NCBI GenBank assembly: GCA_947627175.1 | Contig: CANQVA010000008.1 | Location: 1-64,000 of the forward strand | Source of the DNA: an uncultured Ruminococcus sp. | GTDB taxonomy: Bacteria; Bacillota; Clostridia; Oscillospirales; Ruminococcaceae | Length of the DNA: 64,000 bases | Direction: 5' to 3' | In this document: positions 45,167 to 53,798 of the stretch, one piece after another | Position numbering within the stretch: position 1 is the stretch's first letter | Layout of the letters: every line of letters begins with the position of its first letter | Program-made: the position numbers and the translations under genes | The notes under the pieces: generated by a model | What the model was told of the DNA's origin: nothing | The model's database searches: none | Seen by the model: only the letters and a program-made list of their open reading frames with translations

Positions 45167-46588
45167 TCAGAAACGGAAATAAAGGAATGGATTTGTAGTT
45201 GCATCAACAAGCATTACACTTGTCAGCAGAAGAAGTACAGCAGAAACAAATGTTGTTACAAGTGAAGCAGTATGTCTTGTGAAAGCGGACTTGTCCGAAA
45301 TTTTTTTAATTCCTTCAATAATCGGGAAACAGCATATTACAGATACAATAATGAGGAAAATATTGTTCATGAAAGTAATTTTATCCTGAAGTCCGAGAAT
45401 GCCGTTGTTGCCGAATCCGAAAGCAGTTTTAAAGAAAGTGCCGAGTTTGTTCAAGTCCTCAAAATAGAAAATGCCGAAACCGATAACAATTACAATTTTG
45501 TTATATATATGACGTATTACAACAGGAATTTTTTTCATTCTCTTTTTGCCTATGAGCATTTCAAGAAATACGAATATTCCGTAATAGATACCCCATAAAA
45601 TGAAATTCCAGTTTGCACCGTGCCATATGCCCGTACAAAGCCATACAAGGAAAAGTCCGCCGTATTTTCGGCGTTTTCCGAAAATTGGAACGTATAGCAA
45701 GTAGTCACGGAAAAATGTGCTGAGTGAAATATGCCATCTCTGCCAAAATTCAGTAATATCCTTGCATATGAACGGGTGGCGGAAATTTTCGTCAAAGTGG
45801 AATCCGAAAACACGTCCAAGACCTATAGCAATATCAGAATATCCCGAAAAATCAAAATATACCTGTAGTGAATAGGCAATTGCACCGAACCACGCACCGA
45901 CAACAGAGGCATCGTCTATATTTTTAAGAAAATTGTCTGCTATTATGCTTAACTGATTTGACAGCAGAACTTTTTTTGAAAGACCAAGCACAACACGGTT
46001 AAGACCGTATGAAATATCAGTGAGATAAATTTTTCTTGAATCAATCTCTTTTTCGATAGTGCTGTATCTTACAATAGGCCCTGCTATAAGCTGTGGGAAA
46101 AGTGTGAGATAGAGTAGAAATTTTGAAAATTTTTTCTGTACTTTTACAGTTTCCCAATGACAGTCTATTATATATGAAACAGTCTGAAAGGTATAAAAGC
46201 TTATACCTATAGGCAGTTTGATGTCGGGAACGGGAATATTGACATAAGACAATGAATTTATATGAGAACATAGTGCATTTATATTTTCTACTATAAAGCC
46301 ACTGTATTTAAATATGCCGAGCATGGCAAAATCATATATAACCGCAAGAGCAGTTGCAAGTGTATCAATTTTTGTATCTTTATGTTTGTCTATAACAATT
46401 CCGGCTATGTAGTTGACAAACGCACTCAACAGCATAAGGAACACATATACAGGTTCGCCCCATGCATAAAAAATCAGTGAAAAAATAATAAGTACAATAT
46501 TTTTAGCTTTTGTTCCTTTGGCGAGTGCATAGGCAAACAGGCACAAAGGCAGAAAAAAGTAAATAAAGAATAGTTTTGAAAATACCAT
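45167..46588 (-). CDS. MBOAT family O-acyltransferase (AlgI/DltB-like)
   Basis: A 473-residue polytopic membrane protein with ten or more helices. The conserved MBOAT residues are visible: FWQRWHISLSTFFRDY near residue 281-296 and IWHGANWNFILWG near 321-333, with the catalytic His323. PIGISFYTFQTVSYIID is the other family motif. AlgI- and DltB-type proteins pass acyl groups across the membrane to an extracellular acceptor. It is the first gene of the five-gene operon, with its own consensus promoter. Confidence 0.93.
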   Translation of the reverse strand: MVFSKLFFIYFFLPLCLFAYALAKGTKAKNIVLIIFSLIFYAWGEPVYVFLMLLSAFVNYIAGIVIDKHKDTKIDTLATALAVIYDFAMLGIFKYSGFIVENINALCSHINSLSYVNIPVPDIKLPIGISFYTFQTVSYIIDCHWETVKVQKKFSKFLLYLTLFPQLIAGPIVRYSTIEKEIDSRKIYLTDISYGLNRVVLGLSKKVLLSNQLSIIADNFLKNIDDASVVGAWFGAIAYSLQVYFDFSGYSDIAIGLGRVFGFHFDENFRHPFICKDITEFWQRWHISLSTFFRDYLLYVPIFGKRRKYGGLFLVWLCTGIWHGANWNFILWGIYYGIFVFLEMLIGKKRMKKIPVVIRHIYNKIVIVIGFGIFYFEDLNKLGTFFKTAFGFGNNGILGLQDKITFMNNIFLIIVSVICCFPIIEGIKKISDKSAFTRHTASLVTTFVSAVLLLLTSVMLVDATTNPFLYFRF

Positions 46589-46648
46589 ATATTACCGCCT
46601 TTTGTTATTATATTTATCAAATTTTAAAATAAAAAAGTCTGTATAATA

Positions 46649-46677
46649 ATTATACAACATGATTTATTTAAATGCAA
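46649..46677 (-). promoter_or_regulatory. Promoter of the MBOAT-DHHW-FkbH-ACP operon
   Basis: The minus strand has TTGCAT (46677-46672), a 17-base spacer and TATAAT (46654-46649), 60 bases before the MBOAT start. Confidence 0.75.
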
Positions 46678-46778
46678 TAGGAAAAAACAAGGATTTTCAA
46701 AAAAACTGCCAAATCGTCCCAAACTACAAAAAAATTCACAAACAACCGTATTTTTTAGAGATTTTCGTTGCAAAAAAA

Positions 46779-46803
46779 AGAACGGCATTATTTCAGCCGT
46801 TCT
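46779..46803 (-). terminator. Terminator of the first dockerin gene
   Basis: The stem AGAACGGC/GCCGTTCT is followed on the minus strand by a T run, just after the stop at 46808. Confidence 0.85.
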
Positions 46804-46807
46804 ATGT

Positions 46808-47947
46808 TTATTTTTCGTAGTAGTCACGTTCGATATTTTCACCATCGAAAGATACAAAAGCACTTTCCCATTCATTACAGTCAATTAAATGGTCAAGTAC
46901 AACGCCGTCCTGTTTCCATGTAATGCTGTAATATTCACCGTCACTGAAAACATTGTTTCCTTCCTCATCAACAGACCATTCACCTTTATCGCTGAAAGGC
47001 TGACAACCGTCATCGGTAGAAAGATATGTAAGATAGGTGAAAGAACCGTCCGGATTCTTTAAATAAAGGTTTATATCTCCTGCAAAAAGGAAAGATTGCT
47101 GAGTGATATATAATTCTTTTTCACCGTCGGGTGATGTGTAGGAATATGATGTCCTATCGGGTTCAAAAAATTCTGAAGGCAAACAGCTGACTACATCATC
47201 TGTACTGCACTGTGATTTTGGTATGGTAACCTGTGCAACCATGGAGGTATTTGTAATCGGATAAAGCCCCATGTCTTGTTTATATTCTGAACATAACCCT
47301 AAAAGTACTACGTCGGAAATGTTTTCATCATCAATCTTTACATCATTGAATTTTCCTATACCTGTGATATTATAAAAAATGCCGTTTCCACGTTCCTGTG
47401 TTAAAGGCTGAATAATAAGGTCGTTTTCCTCAAAGAATTGTTCATCATACTGATTTTTTTCCAATACTTCCGCTAAATTCTTACATCCAAAAGCATTGAA
47501 AATTTCAATTGCTCTTTGATAGTCAGCATAAGTGGTAAAAATCTCTCCGTATTTACTAAGCGAGAACCCCTCATTTTCAAGCTCATCTGTTTTAATTGTA
47601 TCTATTGACCATTTCTGAACGGGAGCGGTTTCGGGGTGAATTACAAACTGCCTCATCAGTGTTATGTCGAAAACGTCAAAAAAACCGTCAAAATTGATAT
47701 CAAGTTTTGCTCGGTCAAGTTCAGAATCGTCATCGGTAGTATAGTTATTAGTGATGCACTGCTGAAATATTACAGCGTCAGCAATGTTCAATTTTCCGTC
47801 GTCGTTTATATCTCCGGAAATGACTGTTTCAGACCAGCTATCAGCACCGTTTTCAATGTATATCGGTTCTGAAACTGCCGAAGAATTCAGCGGAATAATG
47901 CCTGTTATTGCAGAAAGGCATAAAAGAGTGCTTAATAATTTTTTCAT
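46808..47947 (-). CDS. Secreted protein with N-terminal type I dockerin (copy A)
   Basis: A 379-residue secreted protein. The signal peptide covers residues 1-24. A dockerin module follows (about 40-110), with two calcium-binding repeats, GDINDDGKLNIADAVIFQQ and LDINFDGFFDVFDITLMRQ. The remaining 260 residues form a domain I do not recognise, rich in aromatic and acidic residues. In Ruminococcus dockerins attach proteins to cohesins on scaffoldins. A dockerin at the N terminus is less usual than at the C terminus. It is paralogous to the gene at 48119. AATGGAGG supports the start at 47947. Confidence 0.85.
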   Translation of the reverse strand: MKKLLSTLLCLSAITGIIPLNSSAVSEPIYIENGADSWSETVISGDINDDGKLNIADAVIFQQCITNNYTTDDDSELDRAKLDINFDGFFDVFDITLMRQFVIHPETAPVQKWSIDTIKTDELENEGFSLSKYGEIFTTYADYQRAIEIFNAFGCKNLAEVLEKNQYDEQFFEENDLIIQPLTQERGNGIFYNITGIGKFNDVKIDDENISDVVLLGLCSEYKQDMGLYPITNTSMVAQVTIPKSQCSTDDVVSCLPSEFFEPDRTSYSYTSPDGEKELYITQQSFLFAGDINLYLKNPDGSFTYLTYLSTDDGCQPFSDKGEWSVDEEGNNVFSDGEYYSITWKQDGVVLDHLIDCNEWESAFVSFDGENIERDYYEK

Positions 47948-47991
47948 ATTTACCTCCATTATTTGTTGATATGGTTTATATCTTTTCCAAT

Positions 47992-48020
47992 ATTATACAA
48001 CATATATGATTATTTGTCAA
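47992..48020 (-). promoter_or_regulatory. Promoter of dockerin gene A
   Basis: The minus strand has TTGACA (48020-48015), a 17-base spacer and TATAAT (47997-47992). Confidence 0.8.
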
Positions 48021-48074
48021 TAGTCATTTTGACCGAAATCGGGGGGGTGATTTGTGAAAAATTCACAAAAAAAT

Positions 48075-48102
48075 AAAAGAACGCACATAAGCACGTTCTT
48101 TT
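48075..48102 (-). terminator. Terminator of the second dockerin gene
   Basis: The stem AAAAGAACG/CGTTCTTTT with a short loop and an A/T-rich flank, 15 bases past the stop at 48119. Confidence 0.7.
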
Positions 48103-48118
48103 ATTATATTATTTAACA

Positions 48119-49177
48119 TTATCTGATTTGGTCGGGGTCTGTCTGCGGTTCAAGGAGTAGAGAGACTTTATCCATTACGCCCTCATTTATTTCATACTCA
48201 ATAATAACACTGTCGTCAAACCATGTAATGTTATAATGCAAACCGTCACCGAAAACGTCGTTTCCGTCATCATCTTTGTACCAGTTTCCGTTATCGTTAA
48301 AAGGTGTACCGCCATTTTCTACTGTCAGACTGGTAAGAGGTGAATAAGAGATAGATGAATCTTTAAGATATACCCGTATGTCACTTACATTCATGAAAGA
48401 TTCCTGAGTTATAAGAATTTCATTTGCACCGTCAGGTGAAGAATATTTATGTGATGAAACATCGGGATAATTTCTTGTTGTATCGAGTAAAAAAGGAACG
48501 TCATTTTCACTGCTTTGTGACTTTGGAACAGCCGTTTGTATAAGCAGATATGTATTTGTGACCGGGTAAAGTCCTCTGTATTCTTCATAGTTTGATGAAA
48601 TAACAGTACGTATTTTATTATCAGGTGTTTTTCCACAGCCTGAAACGGTATAGAAAATTCCCCTTCCCCTTTCCTGTAGGAAAGCCTGAAGAATGAGATT
48701 ATTTTCTTTAAAAAATTCGTCATTATATTTTTCGGAATAAGATTCAATTTCCGTTTCATCTTCAATAAAAGAAGAAAGATATGAAGTCATGGCAGTTTTG
48801 TCTGAAAAAATTTTGCCGTCGGGAACGGGTGAAGACGGTGTTATAATATCAACTGCACATTCTGCTGTCATTGCAGAATCAGGGTCAAGAACAAGTTGTT
48901 TCATATAAGCTAAATCAAATGAATCAATATAACCATCGGAATTTACATCAAAACGAACAATATCAAAATATTCTGAATAACTGTTTACAATGTACTCATT
49001 AAGTATAACAGCATCACCTATACTTACAGAACCGTCTTTGTTAATGTCTCCTGTAACAAAAGTATCTGACCACGGCGGCAGACCATTGTGAACATAAAAA
49101 GTTTTTGCAGAAGAATAAAGAGGAATAATTCCTGAAAGTATTGAAAGACTTAAAACAGTAGTTATTAACTTTTTCAA
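48119..49177 (-). CDS. Secreted protein with N-terminal type I dockerin (copy B)
   Basis: A 352-residue paralogue of copy A. The signal peptide (residues 1-23) is followed by a dockerin with repeats GDINKDGSVSIGDAVILNE and FDVNSDGYIDSFDLAYMKQ. The C-terminal domain shares GRGIFYTVSG (copy A has GNGIFYNITG), GLYPVTNTY and the end pattern YNITWFDDSVI. Both copies therefore carry the same unrecognised domain. AAGGAGG precedes the ATG. The arrangement suggests tandem duplication and divergence. Confidence 0.85.
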   Translation of the reverse strand: MKKLITTVLSLSILSGIIPLYSSAKTFYVHNGLPPWSDTFVTGDINKDGSVSIGDAVILNEYIVNSYSEYFDIVRFDVNSDGYIDSFDLAYMKQLVLDPDSAMTAECAVDIITPSSPVPDGKIFSDKTAMTSYLSSFIEDETEIESYSEKYNDEFFKENNLILQAFLQERGRGIFYTVSGCGKTPDNKIRTVISSNYEEYRGLYPVTNTYLLIQTAVPKSQSSENDVPFLLDTTRNYPDVSSHKYSSPDGANEILITQESFMNVSDIRVYLKDSSISYSPLTSLTVENGGTPFNDNGNWYKDDDGNDVFGDGLHYNITWFDDSVIIEYEINEGVMDKVSLLLEPQTDPDQIR

Positions 49178-49257
49178 TTTTTTGACCTCCTTGTATAATT
49201 ATATAGTCATATATATTATAAGTTATATATGATTTTTTTATAAATTTTTTTAAAAAA

Positions 49258-50217
49258 CTAATTTTTATCCGATACAGCCCCAAAACCTGCTGCAAGACCT
49301 GCAAGCCCCTGAATTTCACTCGGAATTATTATTTTTGTAGCTTTTCCGTCGGCAGCCTTTGCAAATGATTCAAGTGCTTTCAGTTGTAAAACTTTCTGAC
49401 TGGGAGCGGCATTATTTAATTTAATAAGGCTTTCAGCAAGTGCCTCCTGAACAAGGTTTATAGCCTCCGCCTCGCCGGTAGCCTCAAGAATCTGTCTTTC
49501 ACGCTCTGCGTCCGCACGTAGAATTGTAGCCTGTTTTTCGGCTTCCGCCTCAAGAATAGCAGCTTCTTTTTTTGCCTGTGCCCTTAATATCTGTGATTCC
49601 TTTTCACCTTCTGCAACAAGAATCTGTGATTTTTTGTCACCCTCTGCCTGTAGAATTTTTTCACGTCTTTCACGTTCGGCTTTCATCTGTTTTTCCATAG
49701 CGTCCTGAATTTCACGGGGCGGAAGAATGTTTTTAAGTTCAACACGGTTTACTTTAATTCCCCAACGGTCAGTAGCCTGGTCAAGAGTAGCTGTAATTTT
49801 TTTATTTATTACATCACGTGAAGTAAGTGTAGCATCAAGTTCAAGTTCACCGATAATATTACGGAGAGTTGTTGCGGAAAAATTTTCAATAGCCTGCAAT
49901 GGCTTTTCAACACCGTAAACATACTGTTTTGCATCTGTAATCTGATAGAAAATAACTGAATCTATCTGCATTGTAACATTATCTTTTGTAATAACAGACT
50001 GTGGTGCAAAGTCAACGACTTTTTCTTTGAGTGAAATTTTTCCTGCTATTCTGTCAATGAACGGCATAAGAATATGTATACCCGTTTGCCATTCTGAATG
50101 GAATGAACCTAAACGTTCTATTACAAATACGTGTGCCTGTGGGACAATTCGGAAACACCTTATAAGTAATATAATTAAAAAAATAAGGATTACCGCAACA
50201 ATAATACTAACACTCAT
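49258..50217 (-). CDS. SPFH/Band 7 (stomatin-like) membrane protein
   Basis: A 319-residue membrane protein. One N-terminal helix (residues 2-20) is followed by the SPFH domain with VIERLGSFH, GIHILMPFIDR and SVIFYQITDAKQYVYGV. A long Glu/Lys/Ala coiled coil occupies residues 185-265, built of repeated EGEKESQIL-like units. A short end follows. Such proteins oligomerise in membrane microdomains and regulate proteases or other partners. ATGGAGGATAATATTT before the ATG at 50217 decides the start. It overlaps its NfeD partner by 11 bases. Confidence 0.93.
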   Translation of the reverse strand: MSVSIIVAVILIFLIILLIRCFRIVPQAHVFVIERLGSFHSEWQTGIHILMPFIDRIAGKISLKEKVVDFAPQSVITKDNVTMQIDSVIFYQITDAKQYVYGVEKPLQAIENFSATTLRNIIGELELDATLTSRDVINKKITATLDQATDRWGIKVNRVELKNILPPREIQDAMEKQMKAERERREKILQAEGDKKSQILVAEGEKESQILRAQAKKEAAILEAEAEKQATILRADAERERQILEATGEAEAINLVQEALAESLIKLNNAAPSQKVLQLKALESFAKAADGKATKIIIPSEIQGLAGLAAGFGAVSDKN

Positions 50218-50653
50218 AAATATTATCCTCCATAAGTTCAACGATTAGTTTCGCACCGTCAACAGATATTACTCTGACAATGCTGTCTGCCGGAATGATT
50301 GAATCAGAAACGGCTTTCCAGTCAACGCCTTCAAGAGTTGCCCTGCCTGTTCCTTTAGCTGTATTTATTTCTTCAATAACAACAGCCTGTTTACCTTCAT
50401 TAAGTTCTGAATTAGTGGGAATATAGCCTTTTCTGCGGTGCTTTTTAATCAATGGAAATGTAATGGCAAGCAGTAAAGACGATACAATAATAAATAAAAA
50501 CAACTGTACTGTAAAAGATATATCATTTTTGAAATAAGTAACAATCATAGTCACAAACGCACCGACCGCAAGCCATATTGATACAAGCTGTACTGTTATT
50601 ATTTCCACTATGATGAAAACTATAAATACACCTGCCCAGAATAAGACCGACAT
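50207..50653 (-). CDS. NfeD-like membrane protein
   Basis: A 148-residue NfeD short-form protein. Three membrane helices lie within residues 4-80, and the C-terminal OB-fold domain (residues 88-145) has GRATLEGVDWKAVS and DSIVRVISVDGAKLIVE. NfeD proteins pair with stomatin-like SPFH proteins; the two genes overlap here. It has its own sigma-A promoter and is the last recognisable chromosomal gene before the mobile element. Confidence 0.92.
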   Translation of the reverse strand: MSVLFWAGVFIVFIIVEIITVQLVSIWLAVGAFVTMIVTYFKNDISFTVQLFLFIIVSSLLLAITFPLIKKHRRKGYIPTNSELNEGKQAVVIEEINTAKGTGRATLEGVDWKAVSDSIIPADSIVRVISVDGAKLIVELMEDNIYEC

Positions 50654-50684
50654 ATAATCACTCCTTTCATGATTTGCTAAATAT

Positions 50685-50713
50685 ATATTATCATATTATA
50701 CTGAAAATGTCAA
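50685..50713 (-). promoter_or_regulatory. Promoter of the nfeD-SPFH operon
   Basis: The minus strand has TTGACA (50713-50708), a 17-base spacer and TAATAT (50690-50685). Confidence 0.75.
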
Positions 50714-50780
50714 TGATATTATATGAAAACTTATTTTTTCTGTTTCAATAAATGCCGTAATTAAGGGAAGTATCAGCATT

Positions 50781-50976
50781 TTTGGTAGATGAATATATTG
50801 TTGAAAAGCGTTTTTTATCTACCAAATTTTCTACCAAAATCACTCTTTTTCTGTTCTCTTTTTCTCACAATTCATTTCTCGAAATTATATTTTATAATGT
50901 TGACAATTAAAATTCACCTATAACTTTGGGTGTATTGCTTTTCTTTTTTTCTACCACCTATTCTTTCAGCGGTAGA
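50781..50976. repeat. TCTACCA repeat cluster between nfeD and the integrase gene
   Basis: Copies of TCTACCA lie at 50818, 50830 and 50950, with the inverse TGGTAGA at 50783 and GGTAGA at 50971. TTTGGTAGATGAA and TTTATCTACCAAA form an inverted pair. These fit integrase-binding sites next to an attachment site, though no duplicated att core can be shown within the window. The rest of 50714-51006 shows no gene. Confidence 0.4.
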
Positions 50977-51006
50977 TTCAGTTGTTGTCTTTACAGAAGT
51001 TTCCGA

Positions 51007-52257
51007 CTACTCTGCTTCACCGTCAAGTACCTTTGCAATCGTTTCCGCAGAGATAACCTTTGCATTGTATTCAAGGTGGCTGTAGAGGTTCGCTGTAATT
51101 GAGTAGTTTGAATGTCCGAGCCATTCCTGAATAGCTTTCATCGGAACATCATTCGCAAGCAAAAGGCTTGCACACGAATGTCTCAGATCATGAAAACGCA
51201 GAGGACGAAGTCCATTTTTAGTGATAACATAATGGAAGTGAACCGTCACATATTCAGGTGCAAACAGCTCTCCAAAATTGTCACGGCAGATGAAACCCTC
51301 AAATTCATGGCTGTAAGATTTTCCCGCAATCTTTTTGAAATGTGTCTACTGTTCTTTCTTTTCCAGAAGCATCTTCTCAATGTGCGGTATCAGCGGAAGG
51401 GTTCTCCTTGTGGAATTGGTTTTCAGTCTTGTTTCCACAAATAATTTCTTATCACCATTTTCGTCATAATCGCTCACAACTTTACGCTGAATGGTGATTG
51501 TCTTGTTGACAAAGTCAATCGCATCCCATTTCAGACCAAGCACTTCACAGCGTCTCAAGCCATAATAGGCAGCAATATGCACAATCAGTTCCAGTTTATC
51601 ACCTTTGAACGCCTCAAACAAACAATTCAGTTCGTCACTGTTGTAAAAAGTAGCCTCGTACTTATCTGCTCTCGGAACAACAAGTTTGTCCATAGGGTGT
51701 GTCGGAATATATTCCATTTTGACCGCATAGGCAAGACCAGAGTGAATTGCAAGGTAGTACTGTTTCACCGCACTGCCTTTACAGCCCTCTGCCAGTTTCT
51801 GATTGAGAAACTCCTGAACGTGATTATACCTGAGTTCACCAAGCGTGATGTTTGGATAATTGATGTCAAGATAATTCACAAAACGTTCATTGATTCTGCT
51901 GTATGTCGAATAAGTTGTACGAGCGATATTTGGTCTGACCGCTGTCAGCCACTTGCTGACGTACTCTCTCATCGTCATTCCCGATTCAGGAGTACCTGCC
52001 GTTGCAGGGAACTGTTCCGTCATCATGGGTGTAGCCGTGGGTGCTGATACTGTCGCAGAACTTCTGAACTGTGCATCAAACTCCGAAACAATCTCGTCAA
52101 TCGCCTCATTCAGAGCCTTTTTCGTGCATTTTTCAGGAAGTCCCGTTGTGACCCACTTACGCTTGCGTTTTCCTGTGCCGTCCTTGTAATCAAAGACAAC
52201 ATACTGCTTTCCGTTTTTCACGGAAGTGATGTATTTGTAAGGCAGACTTGTTTTCAT
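51007..52257 (-). pseudogene. Tyrosine integrase, interrupted by an in-frame TAG
   Basis: One frame of 417 codons encodes a phage/Tn916-type integrase, but codon 304 is TAG (51348-51346). Before it lie an Arm-type DNA-binding region, a SAM-like core-binding domain (TMREYVSKWLTAV) and the first catalytic Arg in YGLRRCEVLGLKWD. After it come RFHDLRHSCASLLL (His-x-x-Arg), GHSNYSITANLYSH and the nucleophile Tyr. The second half has no ribosome site of its own. Both parts align as one protein, so a nonsense change (for example CAG to TAG) is likely. It would be inactive unless the stop is read through. Confidence 0.85.
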
Positions 52258-52378
52258 TGTATTTTCCTCCTTTGATGAAAACGGCAGAAGTCTGCTACTC
52301 CATCATTATATCACAGAACCAAATATAATGCAAGACTTTTTGCCGCAATTTCCGTAATTTCAGCAATATGACCGGGAA

Positions 52379-52600
52379 TCAGTCATCGTTTTTATGCGCA
52401 ATCAGCAAACCGATCACATCTTCTTTCAATACCCTGATATGCCGACCGCAATGCTCAATTTTCGGAATTTCACCTTTTTGAATCATGCCGTAGACACGGG
52501 TAGGTTTCAATCCTAAAATTTCACAGACTTGCTTTACTGTCAGCACGGGCGGATATTTCCTGAAATCACTCCTGAGCGATTTTCGTAAATCGTTCTTCAT
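52379..52600 (-). CDS. Excisionase-like helix-turn-helix protein
   Basis: A 73-residue protein with a MerR/Xis-type winged helix: PVLTVKQVCEILGLKPTRVYGMIQ at residues 18-41 and IPKIEHCGRHIRVLKEDV after it. Such proteins sit beside integrases and direct excision or bind the integrase promoter. GAGAGGAG before the ATG at 52600 decides the start. It lies 120 bases before the integrase gene. Confidence 0.82.
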   Translation of the reverse strand: MKNDLRKSLRSDFRKYPPVLTVKQVCEILGLKPTRVYGMIQKGEIPKIEHCGRHIRVLKEDVIGLLIAHKNDD

Positions 52601-52757
52601 AAATTTACTCCTCTCCGGAGAAAAAGAAAACATAGCGTTTTGATGTTTCATATTCAATTTTCAAGATGCTGTACATCGCCTGTCGGTTATTTTTATGCCC
52701 TGATTTGATGTACTGTTGGCAGTTTCCTCTCAAAAAGAAGAAACTCCCGACAGCATA

Positions 52758-53552
52758 TCAGCCGTCGTTTTGCCCGATAATCGGCAGAATGCCATTTTCT
52801 TTCAGCAATTCGTAAATGAAAAGCCTGCCCTTTTGTGTCCAATAGGTATGTATCGCACTGGATGTGCCGTTTTCGTCGGTCACTGTGTAAGTTCTTGATT
52901 TTACATAGCCTTTGTCAGCGAATTTCTGGTAGAGAAACCAGACTTTGCCCTGTTTGTACTGCACGCCGTGTTCATAAAGCCATCTGTTCAGCCATCTTGC
53001 CGATTTTCCGTAATCTTTGGCAATTGCACTGATTGGCAGAAGTCCTTTTGAATTAAGGACGATTTCATAATAGCTGATTTTCGGCTGCATTTCGGAAAGT
53101 TGTTCTGCCTGAGCGTTGTTTTCCTCGATAAGTTGTACATTCTGGAGAGTAAGCTGAACGAGTTTCTTGTTGGCAAGCTTTAATGCTCTCGCAATTACCG
53201 CCTCCGGGCTGTTCCACTGTTCCTCCACAGAAATAAAATACTGTCTGAAAAATTTTCCCTTTTCACTACGCTGAATCATGCAGATTTCTTTCGCCATTGG
53301 AATTGTGAGTTGGTGATCAATCTGATAGCCCATTGCGGACATTTTTTGAGAACTTCCGTTGAAGTCGACAGCGTTTCCATTTTTGGAATCGCTCCAGAAA
53401 GTCACAAAATCTTTGCCCTCTGTGAAACCGTACCCGCACATTCTATTGAACCAAGTGGAATAATTACTGTTAATTTCCAGTGCCTTGTGGAGTTCCCGAC
53501 CGCTTACAGTGGGATTCTCGTTTCCAAAATCAATTTTAATCATTTCATTCAT
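52758..53552 (-). CDS. Phage-type antirepressor (AntA/AntB plus KilAC domains)
   Basis: A 264-residue protein. The N-terminal AntA/AntB domain (residues 8-115) has VSGRELHKALEINSNYSTWFN and LTIPMAKEICMIQRSEKGK. A coiled segment follows. The C-terminal ANT/KilAC domain (150-250) has ISAIAKDYGKSARWLNRWLYEHG. In phages and integrative elements such proteins lift repression. AAAGGAAATAAG supports the start. Confidence 0.9.
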   Translation of the reverse strand: MNEMIKIDFGNENPTVSGRELHKALEINSNYSTWFNRMCGYGFTEGKDFVTFWSDSKNGNAVDFNGSSQKMSAMGYQIDHQLTIPMAKEICMIQRSEKGKFFRQYFISVEEQWNSPEAVIARALKLANKKLVQLTLQNVQLIEENNAQAEQLSEMQPKISYYEIVLNSKGLLPISAIAKDYGKSARWLNRWLYEHGVQYKQGKVWFLYQKFADKGYVKSRTYTVTDENGTSSAIHTYWTQKGRLFIYELLKENGILPIIGQNDG

Positions 53553-53591
53553 AGCTTATTTCCTTTCTTGTATCAAGTTAATCTGAGTTTC

Positions 53592-53636
53592 GGAAATGGT
53601 CGGTTGTAAATGGATAAAAAACCAACCGAACCATTC
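53592..53636. repeat. Imperfect inverted repeat upstream of the antirepressor gene
   Basis: Arms GGAAATGGTCGGTTG and CAACCGAACCATTCC face each other across a 15-base spacer, each with a one-base offset. No clear T run. It may be an operator or a terminator. The region 53637-53798 has no other recognised gene. Confidence 0.45.
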
Positions 53637-53703
53637 CCTACACCCATATGGAACTTCCCGAAGGAAGAGGAGGATGGTGAGGGGAAAACAGTCTGCCGTG
53701 CAA

Positions 53704-53723
53704 ACCCCTCTATATATCAACCG
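53704..53723 (+). repeat. 20-bp element motif, copy 1
   Basis: ACCCCTCTATATATCAACCG. It matches the reverse complement of the site at 55561 at 19 of 20 positions. Confidence 0.8.
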
Positions 53724-53798
53724 AGGAATTTGCGTTTTTGTTAAATATTTTGAGAAATTTTTTCAAAAAAATGGAAATTTCAGAGATTTGCACAAAAA

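Noticed and set aside
46624-46884. An 86-codon frame over the dockerin A terminator
   Set aside because: It crosses the terminator and the promoter of the acyl-transfer operon, and has no clear start.
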